Assembly (NCBI RefSeq): GCF_030323865.1
Contig: NZ_CP066362.1
Span: forward strand, 3,162,001 to 3,226,000
Length of the DNA: 64,000 nucleotides
Origin: Pseudarthrobacter defluvii
GTDB taxonomy: Bacteria; Actinomycetota; Actinomycetes; Actinomycetales; Micrococcaceae
Direction: 5' to 3'
Made by a program: the position numbers and the translations under genes. Below, piece by piece: positions 7,456 through 16,198 of the stretch (positions are counted from its first letter, which is position 1; each line of letters begins with the position of its first letter). Under the pieces are notes generated by a model, which worked only from the letters and a program-made list of their open reading frames with translations, did no database searches and was not told the DNA's origin.

Positions 7456-8522
7456 TGGATATGGGGACCACGCTGGCGCAGACAGATGACGGCCAACTGG
7501 TCAATGAAGTTCTGGACGGGTTCTTCGCCCGGGCCAAGGTGCGGGCCGGTGCCATGCACCCGCAGTACCTCGGCCTGTGGGAACACCTGGAGGCCTGCAC
7601 GGTGGGCGGCAAGCGGTTCCGTCCCCGGCTGGTGATGACCACCTACTCGCTGCTGGGCGGCACCGACAGGACTGCGGCAGCCACCGTGGCCGCGTCCTAC
7701 GAGCTGCTGCACACGGCCCTGATCATCCACGACGACGTGGTGGACCAGGATTTCACCCGCCGCGGGGTTCCCAACCTCGCCGGTGCCTACCGCAGCCTCG
7801 CAACGGACCAGGGCAGCAGCCCGGAGCGCGCGGAGCACACCGGCGCGTCCGCGGCCGTGATCGCCGGGGACCTGGCCCTGGCCAACGCCTACCGGTTCCT
7901 GGCGGAGGTTAACGCGGACCCGGCCACGCGGCAGCGCCTCGGCGACCTGCTGGATGAGGCCGTCGTGGCCTCCGCGGCCGGCGAGCTCCTGGACGTGCTG
8001 GCGCCCCTGGACCCCATGCCGCAGACCGTGGACCAGGTCCTGGAGATGTCCAAGCTGAAAACCGCCGTCTACTCCTTCGACACCCCGCTGCGCGCCGGAG
8101 CGGTCCTGGCCGGCGCTGACCAGGAGCTGGTGGAGGCCCTGGGCGAGTTCGGCCGCATCATCGGCACCGCGTACCAGGTGGCGGACGACCTGGTGGGCGC
8201 GTTCGGTGACGAATCACGGACCGGCAAGACAGGCTGGGGCGACCTGCGCGAGGGCAAGCGCACCGCGCTGATCTCCTACGCGGCAGAGCAGCCCCAATGG
8301 GCCAGGATCAAAGAGCTGCTGTCCAATGACCTCACGGCCACCGATGCGGCCGAGATCCGTGAACTCCTGGTGGCGTCCGGGGCACGGGACAAGACCCTGA
8401 AGCTGGCCGCGGACCTCACGGAGCGGGCCCTGGACGTCCTGGTCCAGCCGTTCGTGCCGCAGGCGCTGCGGGACGGCCTCTCCCCCTTGTCCCGCCTGGT
8501 CACCGATCGGATGGGCGTATGA
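7455..8522 (+). CDS. crtE: Geranylgeranyl diphosphate synthase
   Basis: 355 residues from ATG 7455 (a second in-frame ATG is at 7461). All-trans polyprenyl synthase making the C20 (or longer) diphosphate. The first Asp-rich motif is DDVVD at 93-97 in ALIIHDDVVDQD; the second lies in YQVADDLVGAFGD; GGKRFRPRL is the conserved IPP-binding stretch. No ribosome site precedes the ATG. A longer reading from 7326 would overlap idi and is rejected. First gene of a six-gene operon; its stop overlaps the crtB start (ATGA). Confidence 0.93.
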   Translation: MDMGTTLAQTDDGQLVNEVLDGFFARAKVRAGAMHPQYLGLWEHLEACTVGGKRFRPRLVMTTYSLLGGTDRTAAATVAASYELLHTALIIHDDVVDQDFTRRGVPNLAGAYRSLATDQGSSPERAEHTGASAAVIAGDLALANAYRFLAEVNADPATRQRLGDLLDEAVVASAAGELLDVLAPLDPMPQTVDQVLEMSKLKTAVYSFDTPLRAGAVLAGADQELVEALGEFGRIIGTAYQVADDLVGAFGDESRTGKTGWGDLREGKRTALISYAAEQPQWARIKELLSNDLTATDAAEIRELLVASGARDKTLKLAADLTERALDVLVQPFVPQALRDGLSPLSRLVTDRMGV

Positions 8523-9433
8523 AGCGGGACCGCGACGCGCTGGCCGATTACACCGCCACCGCCCTCAAGTCCTCCGGCGTGGTGCTCCGCTCCTATTCGA
8601 GTTCGTTTGGGCTGGCGTGCCGGTTGTTCGACGACGCCGTGCGCCGCCAGGTGGATTCCGTGTACGCGCTGGTACGGGTGGCGGATGAAATTGTCGACGG
8701 CGTCACCTCCGCCGCGGGCCTGTCACCGGAGGAGAGCCGGCGGCAGCTGGACGCGTTCGAGCAGGAAACCGAGAACGCCATGACCACCGGGTACAGCACC
8801 AACCTGGTGATCCACGCGTTCGCGGACACCGCCCGCCGGACCGGCATCGGCACCGACCTCACCCGCCCCTTCTTCGCCTCGATGCGGGCCGACCTGGACC
8901 AGACGGAACACACCCAGGAATCGTTCAACGAGTACGTCTACGGGTCCGCCGAAGTAGTGGGCCTGATGTGCCTGAAGTGCTTCCTGCACCGGCACCCGGT
9001 CAGCGAAGAGGAACGGGCCCGGCTGGAGCGCGGCGCCCGGCACCTGGGCGCGGCCTTCCAGAAGATCAACTTCCTGCGCGACCTGGCCGAGGACTTCACC
9101 TCCCTGGGCCGCAGCTACTTCCCCGGCGTCAGCCCCGCCAACTTCGATGAGGCGCAGAAGATCCGGCTGCTGGCGGACATCGACCACGACCTGCAGGAAT
9201 CCCGCGCGGTCCTGCGCAGCCTGCCCACGTCCTGCCGGCTGGCGGTGGCCCTGGCCCAGGAGCTCTTCGCCGAACTCGCCGAGCGGATCCGGGTCACGCC
9301 TGCACCCGACCTGATCCGGGCAAGGATCAGCGTGCCCACCCCCGTGAAGCTGAAGATCGCCGCCGCCGTGCTCACCGGCAGGCGCGGGCTGGAACCTGCG
9401 GGCCCGCGTCCGGCCAGGGTGGCGGCGCAGTGA
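8519..9433 (+). CDS. crtB: Phytoene synthase
   Basis: 304 residues. Condenses two GGPP to 15-cis-phytoene. Squalene/phytoene synthase landmarks: YSSSFGLACRLF, the first Asp motif in VRVADEIVDG, and the second in QKINFLRDLAEDF followed by GRSYFPG. Overlaps crtE by four bases and crtI by four, so tightly coupled translation is expected. Confidence 0.95.
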   Translation: MKRDRDALADYTATALKSSGVVLRSYSSSFGLACRLFDDAVRRQVDSVYALVRVADEIVDGVTSAAGLSPEESRRQLDAFEQETENAMTTGYSTNLVIHAFADTARRTGIGTDLTRPFFASMRADLDQTEHTQESFNEYVYGSAEVVGLMCLKCFLHRHPVSEEERARLERGARHLGAAFQKINFLRDLAEDFTSLGRSYFPGVSPANFDEAQKIRLLADIDHDLQESRAVLRSLPTSCRLAVALAQELFAELAERIRVTPAPDLIRARISVPTPVKLKIAAAVLTGRRGLEPAGPRPARVAAQ

Positions 9434-11064
9434 GCGGCACCGGGGGGAAACCGGTGACGTCAGGGCGGACGGTGGTGGTGATCGGCGGCGGCATCAGCGG
9501 ATTGGCGACGGCGGCCCTGCTCGCCACCGAGGGGCACCGAGTCACCATCCTGGAGAAACAGGACGTTCTGGGCGGCAGGGCGTACACGTTCAGTGAAGAG
9601 GGTTTCAGGTTCGACGCCGGGCCCTCCTGGTACCTGATGCCCGAGGTGATCGACCACTACTTCCAGCTCCTGGGCACCTCCGCCGCCGAGCAGCTGGACC
9701 TGGTGAAGCTGGATCCGGGCTACCGGCTCATCTCCGAAGGAGCCGGCGAACCGGCGGACGTCCCGGCGGGGCGGCAACGGGTGGTGGAGCTGTTTGAGCG
9801 GCTGGAGCCCGGCGCCGGTGCGCGGCTGGAGAAGTACCTGGACTCCGCGGCCGAGACCTACACCATGGCCAAGCGCCGCTTCCTGTATCCCACGTTCCAG
9901 TCGTTCGCCCCGCTGCTGGTGCCGGAAATCCTCACCCGGCTCCCCCGGCTGGCCCGCCTGCTGCTGGAGCCGCTGCACAGCTACGCCCGCCGCTACGTCA
10001 GCAACCCCAGCCTGCAGCAGATCCTGGAGTACCCGGCGGTGTTCCTGGGTGCCTCACCCTTTACCGCGCCCAGCATGTACCACCTGATGAGCCACCTGGA
10101 CCTGGACGTGGGCGTCCACTACCCCATGGGCGGTTTCGCGCGACTGGTGGAGGCGCTGGAAAAGCAGGCCCGCGACGCCGGCGTGGAAATCCGGGCCAAC
10201 GCCGAGGTCCTGCAAATCGAGACCGCGCCCATCATCTCGCGGCGCCGCCCGGCCGCGGTGCGCGGGGTGCGCTTCCGCAACGGCGACGGAACCGAAGAAA
10301 CCCTGCCGGCCGACGTCGTCATTTCCGCCGCGGACCTGCACCACAGTGAAACTGCCCTGCTCCCCAGGAACCTGCAGACCTATCCCGAACGGTACTGGTC
10401 AAAGCGCACCGCGGGGCCCAGCGCCCTGCTGCTGTACCTCGGTGTGCGCGGCGGGCTGCCCCAGCTGGAGCACCACACCCTCCTCTTCACCAGGGACTGG
10501 GAGGAGAACTTCAAGGCGATCTTCGGCAAGGAGACCTTCATCCCTGAGCCGGCGTCGATGTACGTGTGCAAGCCCAGCGCCACCGATCCGGACGTGGCGC
10601 CCGACGGGCACGAGAACGTATTCGTGCTGGTGCCCATTCCTCCGGATCCAGGGTTGGGCGGCGGCGGCGATGAGCGGCTGGAGCGCGCGGCGGACTCGGT
10701 GATCGGGCAGCTCAGCGAGTGGGCCGGCATCCCGGATCTGGCCGAGCGGATTGTGGTGCGGCGGATGTACGGGCCGGCTGACTTTGAGCGGGATTACCAT
10801 TCGTGGAAGGGCACGTCGCTGGGGCCGGCGCACACGCTGAAGCAGAGCGCGTTCTTCCGGGCCGGCAACGTCAGCCGCAAGGTGGAGGGGCTGTACTACG
10901 CGGGGGCGTCCACCATCCCGGGGATCGGCATTCCCATGTGCCTGATCAGCGCCGAGCTGGTGGTGAAGCGGCTGCGCGGGGACACCAGCACCGGTCCGCT
11001 GCCGGCACCGCTGCGTCCGGCAGGCGTTGCGGAAGGATCAGTTTCAAGAGGTACGACGGCGTGA
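9430..11064 (+). CDS. crtI: Phytoene desaturase
   Basis: 544 residues, GTG start overlapping the crtB stop. FAD-binding CrtI-type desaturase/isomerase taking phytoene to lycopene in four steps. The dinucleotide fold is VVVIGGGISGLATAALLATE with the downstream LGGRAYTF; the C-terminal signature is GLYYAGASTIPGIGIPMCL. In C50 producers its product lycopene is the substrate of the elongase CrtEb. Confidence 0.95.
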   Translation: MSGTGGKPVTSGRTVVVIGGGISGLATAALLATEGHRVTILEKQDVLGGRAYTFSEEGFRFDAGPSWYLMPEVIDHYFQLLGTSAAEQLDLVKLDPGYRLISEGAGEPADVPAGRQRVVELFERLEPGAGARLEKYLDSAAETYTMAKRRFLYPTFQSFAPLLVPEILTRLPRLARLLLEPLHSYARRYVSNPSLQQILEYPAVFLGASPFTAPSMYHLMSHLDLDVGVHYPMGGFARLVEALEKQARDAGVEIRANAEVLQIETAPIISRRRPAAVRGVRFRNGDGTEETLPADVVISAADLHHSETALLPRNLQTYPERYWSKRTAGPSALLLYLGVRGGLPQLEHHTLLFTRDWEENFKAIFGKETFIPEPASMYVCKPSATDPDVAPDGHENVFVLVPIPPDPGLGGGGDERLERAADSVIGQLSEWAGIPDLAERIVVRRMYGPADFERDYHSWKGTSLGPAHTLKQSAFFRAGNVSRKVEGLYYAGASTIPGIGIPMCLISAELVVKRLRGDTSTGPLPAPLRPAGVAEGSVSRGTTA

Positions 11065-11408
11065 CGGCGGTTGCGTACCTGGCGTTCCTTTTGGTGTCGC
11101 TGGGCTGCATGGTGCTGCTGGACCAGCGGCTGCGGCTTTTCTTCTGGCAGGACGCGCGGCGCGCGGCCGTGGTGCTGGCGGCGGGGCTGGTGTTCTTCCT
11201 GGCGTGGGACCTGTCCGGGATCGGGCTGGGCATCTTCTTTCGGGGGCACAACGAGACGATCGGGATCGAGCTGGCCCCGGAGCTGCCGCTGGAGGAGCCC
11301 ATCTTTTTGGTGTTCCTCTGCTACCTGGTGATGAACCTGTTCCAGCTGTTCCGGCGGCTCCTCGCGGCCCGCCTGCCGCACACCGAGAAAGTGGAGGAAC
11401 GGTCATGA
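11061..11408 (+). CDS. crtYe: C50 carotenoid epsilon-cyclase subunit
   Basis: 115 residues, GTG start overlapping the crtI stop (GTGA). Small polytopic membrane protein with three hydrophobic spans; contains the lycopene-cyclase-domain motif AWDLSGIGLGIFFRGHNETIG. Functions as a heterodimer with the next gene to cyclise the C50 chain. Calling it Ye rather than Yg depends on the ring type, which sequence alone does not show. Confidence 0.88.
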   Translation: MTAVAYLAFLLVSLGCMVLLDQRLRLFFWQDARRAAVVLAAGLVFFLAWDLSGIGLGIFFRGHNETIGIELAPELPLEEPIFLVFLCYLVMNLFQLFRRLLAARLPHTEKVEERS

Positions 11409-11740
11409 GCTACTGGGCTCTCAACGCGGTGTTCCTGCTCGCGGCCCTGGCCGCCGGCACCGCCGCCGCCGTCAGGCTCAAGCACCGCTCACGCAAGGTG
11501 GCGCTGGCGGCGGCCGGTGGGGCGGCCGTCGTCGTACTGGTCCTGACGGCGGTGTTCGACAACCTGATGATCGCCTTCGGGCTGTTCACCTACGCGCCGG
11601 AGATGATTTCCGGGGTGAAGGTGGGGCTGGCCCCGCTGGAGGATTTCGCGTATCCGGTGGCCGCGGTGCTGCTGCTGCCGGGGCTGTGGATCCTGCTGGA
11701 GCGCAGATCGGCCACGTCCAAGGCGGGGAGGCGGCCATGA
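11405..11740 (+). CDS. crtYf: C50 carotenoid epsilon-cyclase subunit
   Basis: 111 residues, ATG at 11405 overlapping crtYe. Three hydrophobic segments and the lycopene cyclase motif DNLMIAFGLFTYAPEMISG plus PLEDFAYPVAAVLLLPGLW. Partner of CrtYe; both together equal one fused lycopene cyclase domain pair. Stop overlaps the crtEb ATG. Confidence 0.88.
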   Translation: MSYWALNAVFLLAALAAGTAAAVRLKHRSRKVALAAAGGAAVVVLVLTAVFDNLMIAFGLFTYAPEMISGVKVGLAPLEDFAYPVAAVLLLPGLWILLERRSATSKAGRRP

Positions 11741-12600
11741 AGACCCTGCGCATGCTCCTGCTGTCCTCCCGGCCGCTGTCCTGGGTGAACACGGCCTACC
11801 CGTTTGCAGCGGCGTACCTGCTCACGGCGCGGGAGATCGATGTGGCCTGGGTGGTGGGGACCCTGTATTTCCTGGTCCCGTACAACCTGGCGATGTACGG
11901 CATCAATGACGTGTTCGACTACGAATCGGACCTCCGGAACCCGCGCAAGGGCGGGGTGGAGGGCGCGGTGCTGGACCGGACCATGCACGCCATTACGCTG
12001 CGGGCGGCGATCGGCACCAATGTGCCGTTCCTGGCGATGCTGGTGCTGCTGGGCAATCCGCTGTCCTGGCTGGTGCTGGCGGTCAGCATCTTCGCGGTGG
12101 TGGCATACAGCGCGCCCGGGCTGCGGTTCAAGGAGCGGCCGTTCCTGGACTCGGCCACGTCCAGCACGCACTTCGTGAGCCCGGCGGTGTACGGGCTGGT
12201 GCTGGCGCAGGCGCAGTTCACTCCTGCCCTGTGGGCGCTGCTGGGGGCGTTCTTCCTGTGGGGCGTGGCCAGCCATGCGTTCGGCGCAGTGCAGGACGTG
12301 GTGGCGGACCGGGCCGGCGGCATCGGCTCCGTAGCCACCGTGATCGGGGCCCGGGCCACGGTGCGCTTCGCGATTGCCGCCTACCTGCTGGCCGGCGTGC
12401 TGCTGCTGCTCACGCCGTGGCCGGGACCGCTGGCGGCCCTGCTGGCACTTCCCTACGCGGTGAGCATCCTCCCCTTCGCATCCGTAACAGACGCAAATTC
12501 GGAGCAGGCCCACCGCGGCTGGGAGCGGTTCCTGTGGCTGAACTACGTCACCGGATTCTTCGTGACCATGCTGCTGATCTGGTACGCGGCGGTGCGGTAA
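11737..12600 (+). CDS. crtEb: Lycopene elongase (UbiA-type prenyltransferase)
   Basis: 287 residues, ATG at 11737 overlapping the crtYf stop. Adds two C5 units from DMAPP to lycopene to give the C50 chain (flavuxanthin-type). UbiA Asp motif NDVFDYESD at about residue 59, second Asp region in FGAVQDVVADRAGG, and multiple membrane spans. Last gene of the operon; it converges with the dehydratase gene at 12625 with only 24 bp between. A scrambled partial copy lies at 23.3-23.5 kb. Confidence 0.92.
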   Translation: MKTLRMLLLSSRPLSWVNTAYPFAAAYLLTAREIDVAWVVGTLYFLVPYNLAMYGINDVFDYESDLRNPRKGGVEGAVLDRTMHAITLRAAIGTNVPFLAMLVLLGNPLSWLVLAVSIFAVVAYSAPGLRFKERPFLDSATSSTHFVSPAVYGLVLAQAQFTPALWALLGAFFLWGVASHAFGAVQDVVADRAGGIGSVATVIGARATVRFAIAAYLLAGVLLLLTPWPGPLAALLALPYAVSILPFASVTDANSEQAHRGWERFLWLNYVTGFFVTMLLIWYAAVR

Positions 12601-12624
12601 CAGGCAGGATGCGCTAAGCGGCGC

Positions 12625-14199
12625 CTAGAGAACGGTGGACAGCTGCCACGGGACAAACTCGTTGTCCCCGTAGCCCAGTTCCTCGCTCTTGGTTTCCTGG
12701 CCCGAGGCCACCGCCAGGATGAGGTCGAAGATCTGCTGCCCCATCTCCTCGATGGTCAACTGCCCGTCCGCCACCGCCCCGCAGTTCACGTCCATGTCGT
12801 CCCGCATGCGTTCATACAGCGGGGTGTTGGTGGCGAGCTTGATGCTCGGTGTGGGCTTGCAGCCAAAGGCGGAACCGCGGCCGGTGGTGAATGCCAGGAC
12901 CTGGGCGCCGCCGGCAACCATGCCGGTGGCGTTGACGGGGTCGTATCCCGGGGTGTCCATGAAGACCAGGCCGTGGGCGGTGATCGGTTCGGCGTACTCC
13001 ACGACGTCCACCAGGTTGGTGGTGCCGCCCTTCGCCACGGCTCCCAGGGACTTTTCCAGGATGGTGGTGAGGCCGCCGGCCTTGTTCCCGGGAGACGGAT
13101 TGTTGTTGATCGACGACCCGTCCTGGCTAACGTGCTGTTCCCACCAGCGGATGCGTTCCATGAGCTTGTCCGCCGTACGCTGGGACTCGGCACGGGACGT
13201 GAGCAGGTGTTCGGCGCCGTAGATTTCCGTGGTTTCGCCGAATACCGCGGTGCCGCCGTGCCTGATGAGCAGGTCCGCGGCGGCGCCCAGGGCAGGATTC
13301 GCTGTAACGCCGGAGAAGGCGTCCGAGCCGCCGCACTCCATGGCGAGGACGAGTTCCGAGGCGGGCACGGTTGTCCTCTGCGACTTGTTGATCTCGGGAA
13401 GCAGTTCCTCGATGCGCCGCACGCCTTCGGCCACCGTGGCCTTGGTGCCGCCCTGCGCCTGGATGGTCATGCTGGAAATCGACTTGTCAGGGCTCAGCGA
13501 CCACCCGGTGGTGAGGCCGGCAATCTGGTTGACTTCGCAGCCCAGCCCCAGCACCAGGATGCTGGCGAAGTTGGGGTGGTTCGCGTACCCGTGGAGGGTC
13601 CGGCGCAGCACCTCAAAGCCGTAATTGCCGTCGCCTCCGGTGCCGCACCCCGACGAATGGGTCAGGGCCACCACGCCGTCCACGTTTGGGTACTGGTCCA
13701 GGACCCCGCTGTTCTCGATCCGGGAGGCGATGAGTTTCGCCGCCGTCGCGGAACAGTTGACGGACGTCAGGATGCCGATGTAGTTCCGGGTACCGACGGA
13801 GCCGTTGCTCCGCCGGTACCCCTGGAAAGTTGCCCGCTGATCCTCGGGCACAAACTCGGTGGTCCGCAGCGCGGTGCCCGCCTGGCCGGCCCGGTCGAAC
13901 TCCCGGTATGCCACGTTGTGGACGTGGACATGCTCGCCCTGCCGGATCTGGCGCCCCGCGAAGCCAATGATTTGCCCGTATTTCCGGACCGGTTCATCAG
14001 CCTCGATGGTCCGCAATGCCACCTTGTGTCCATTGGGAATCTCATCCGTGCACAGCACCTCACCATCCGCAACCGCGACGGAGGCGCCGGCGGGAACCGT
14101 CCCCAGGGCAGTGCCAACGTTGTCCTCCGGATGCAGGACCAGCAGTCCCATGTCCGCGGAAAGCCGCGGGTTGGCGATCAGTTCAATCGGTGTGTTCAT
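12625..14199 (-). CDS. UxaA-family sugar-acid dehydratase (altronate/galactarate type)
   Basis: 524 residues. N-terminal SAF-like domain (residues 1-100) followed by the UxaA/GarD core with HSSGCGTGGDGNYGFE, GLGCEVNQ, and MECGGSDAFSG. Family members dehydrate altronate, galactarate or related aldonic/aldaric acids to 2-keto-3-deoxy acids in the cytoplasm, using iron. It ends a same-strand run with the hydroxyacid dehydrogenase, DapA-like enzyme and MFS importer (17680 to 12625), all likely one transcript. The exact stereochemistry of the substrate is not readable. Confidence 0.85.
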   Translation of the reverse strand: MNTPIELIANPRLSADMGLLVLHPEDNVGTALGTVPAGASVAVADGEVLCTDEIPNGHKVALRTIEADEPVRKYGQIIGFAGRQIRQGEHVHVHNVAYREFDRAGQAGTALRTTEFVPEDQRATFQGYRRSNGSVGTRNYIGILTSVNCSATAAKLIASRIENSGVLDQYPNVDGVVALTHSSGCGTGGDGNYGFEVLRRTLHGYANHPNFASILVLGLGCEVNQIAGLTTGWSLSPDKSISSMTIQAQGGTKATVAEGVRRIEELLPEINKSQRTTVPASELVLAMECGGSDAFSGVTANPALGAAADLLIRHGGTAVFGETTEIYGAEHLLTSRAESQRTADKLMERIRWWEQHVSQDGSSINNNPSPGNKAGGLTTILEKSLGAVAKGGTTNLVDVVEYAEPITAHGLVFMDTPGYDPVNATGMVAGGAQVLAFTTGRGSAFGCKPTPSIKLATNTPLYERMRDDMDVNCGAVADGQLTIEEMGQQIFDLILAVASGQETKSEELGYGDNEFVPWQLSTVL

Positions 14200-14246
14200 G
14201 TTTCTGCCTTTACTGTTGGCCCCGCTCCGGCGGGCACCGGGGGTGG

Positions 14247-15212
14247 CTAGTTGAGGACCTCGGGGTTGACGATGTTGCGGGGCCGGCGGCCCAGGACGGC
14301 ATCCACCACGTTCTCCGCGGTGCGCCGTTTCAACTCGTCACTGGACTCCTCCGTGTACCAGGCGGTGTGCGGTGTCAGCACCACGCGCTCAAGGTCCAGC
14401 AACGCACTGTTGAGGGGAAGGGGTTCTTCCTCAAAGACGTCCAGGCCTGCTGCCTGCAGCTTTCCGTTCTTCAGCGCGTCAACAAGGGCCGAAGTGTCAA
14501 TAACCCCGCCGCGGCAGGTGTTGATGATGGTGGCCCCTGCCTTGAACTGTTCCAGCGTGCGTGCGTTGATCAGATGGTGCGTGTGCTTGTTCAACGGCAC
14601 GTGCAAAGATACGACGTCGGACGCGGCCAGCAGTTCCTCCAAGGTCACCACCTCGATGCCCTCCTTGGTGGTGGTCCCCGGAGTGTGGAGGGGATCGTAG
14701 CCCAGGGCGCGGTAGCCCAGAGCCTTGGCCTTGGCTGCGGTGGCCGCCCCGATCAGGCCCAGTCCGATCACGCCGAAGGTCTGTGAGGAGAAGCGGCGGA
14801 TCGGCTTGACCGAGTCGAGCCGGGTTTCCCCGGCCCGGACTCCCCTGTCCAGGTCCGGGATGCCGCGCGCCAGCGTCAGGGCCAGGGCAATGGCGTGGTC
14901 GCTGACGTCCTCCACACCGTAGTCGGGCACGTTGGACACCACCACGCCGCATTCGGTTGCGGCTGGGACGTCAACGGTGTCCACGCCTACCCCGTACCGG
15001 CTGACGGCTTTCAGGCGGGGCAGGCCTTTGAGGACGCGTTCGGTGATGGGGGCGTACTGGACGATGAGTCCGTCCACATCGGCCGCAGCCGCCAGGACGT
15101 CGTCCTCGGTCCTGCAGTTGGCCCGGACCAGTTCAACACCGTTGGCGTCTGCCACGGCCTGCTCCTGGCTGATCGACTCGAATTCGTAGTCGGTTATTAG
15201 TATGCGCGGCAT
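14247..15212 (-). CDS. D-2-hydroxyacid dehydrogenase family protein
   Basis: 321 residues, CtBP/phosphoglycerate-dehydrogenase-like. NAD(P) fold with GVIGLGLIGAATAAKAKALGY; catalytic region NTCRGGVIDTSALVDAL, with the Glu in DVFEEEPLP and the His in LTPHTAWYTEES. The ATG at 15212 is chosen because AAAAGGA sits five bases upstream; an ATG at 15236 lacks this. Middle of the sugar-acid operon, so it may reduce a 2-keto acid or oxidise a hydroxy acid intermediate. Confidence 0.85.
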   Translation of the reverse strand: MPRILITDYEFESISQEQAVADANGVELVRANCRTEDDVLAAAADVDGLIVQYAPITERVLKGLPRLKAVSRYGVGVDTVDVPAATECGVVVSNVPDYGVEDVSDHAIALALTLARGIPDLDRGVRAGETRLDSVKPIRRFSSQTFGVIGLGLIGAATAAKAKALGYRALGYDPLHTPGTTTKEGIEVVTLEELLAASDVVSLHVPLNKHTHHLINARTLEQFKAGATIINTCRGGVIDTSALVDALKNGKLQAAGLDVFEEEPLPLNSALLDLERVVLTPHTAWYTEESSDELKRRTAENVVDAVLGRRPRNIVNPEVLN

Positions 15213-15246
15213 GCCCGTCCTTTTCTCTTCCTGCATCCCCTGATCC

Positions 15247-16158
15247 TCACGCCCAGCGGAGGATCAGGGGGTCTTTGCGCTTGGCCATCTCCACCAGCTG
15301 CGCGCGGGTGTGCGGGTTCAGCTCCCCTACCGGATGGCGCGTCCTGTCGCTGGCAATGATGTTGCCCTCCTTCATCAGGACTTTAGTGGCGCGCAGCCCG
15401 CACTGCCGGTTCTCGAAGTGGATGAACGGAAGCAGGTCTTCCCAGGCGTGGATCGCCTTGTCCCGTTCGCCGGCGTGGAAATCCCGCACGATCTGGCCCA
15501 GCTGGTCTGGGACCATGCAGCTGCTCATCGTGCCCAGGGCCCCGGCTTCAAGGTCCGGGATGAGCGTGATGGCCTCCTCGCCGTCGAAAAGTCCGGGCAG
15601 CGACGGCCCGGCCGCGGCGCCGAGGACGCGGAGCTTGTCCGCGGCCTGGGACATCTCGATCTTGGCGTAGTTCACCTGGGGCACCTCCCTGGCGATCCGG
15701 GCCAGGAGGCCGACGGACAGCGGTGTGGTGCTCATCGGCGCGTCCTGGATCATGATGTCGATCTCCAGGCCATCAGCCACGCGCTTGAAGTACTCCACCA
15801 CGGCGTCGTCGTCCACCTTCATGGTGGCCCCGAAGAACGGCGGCATGAGCATCACCATTTCCGCGCCAAGCTCCTGGGCCCGCAGGCTGCGTTCGCGGGC
15901 GATCCGCGTGCTGAAGTGGCTGGTGGTAACGCAGACCGGCAGCCGCCCGTCCAGGTGCTCCATGGTGGTCCGGAGCACCTGCTCGCGTTCCCCGTCGGTC
16001 AGGGAGAACTGTTCCGAGTAGTTGGCCAGGATGCAGACGGCGTCGGACTTGCCGTCCACCAGGTAATCCAGGACCCTGCGCTGGCCGTCAAGGTCCAGTT
16101 CCTCGTTGTCGGCGAAAATGGTGGGCGCTACCGGCATTACGCCAGTGATGGCACTCAT
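15247..16158 (-). CDS. DapA/DHDPS-superfamily lyase or dehydratase
   Basis: 303 residues, class I aldolase TIM barrel. The Schiff-base Lys lies in NYAKIEMS at about residue 168; the N-terminal VMPVAPTIFADNEELDLDGQRRVLDYLV is typical of 2-keto-3-deoxy-sugar-acid enzymes in this family (aldolases and 5-dehydro-4-deoxyglucarate or 2-keto-3-deoxypentonate dehydratases). Its neighbours support a sugar-acid role rather than lysine synthesis. Whether it cleaves or dehydrates cannot be settled from sequence. Confidence 0.85.
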   Translation of the reverse strand: MSAITGVMPVAPTIFADNEELDLDGQRRVLDYLVDGKSDAVCILANYSEQFSLTDGEREQVLRTTMEHLDGRLPVCVTTSHFSTRIARERSLRAQELGAEMVMLMPPFFGATMKVDDDAVVEYFKRVADGLEIDIMIQDAPMSTTPLSVGLLARIAREVPQVNYAKIEMSQAADKLRVLGAAAGPSLPGLFDGEEAITLIPDLEAGALGTMSSCMVPDQLGQIVRDFHAGERDKAIHAWEDLLPFIHFENRQCGLRATKVLMKEGNIIASDRTRHPVGELNPHTRAQLVEMAKRKDPLILRWA

Positions 16159-16198
16159 GGTTGTCCTTCAGGGTTTGTAGGGGTTGCGGGCACCGGGA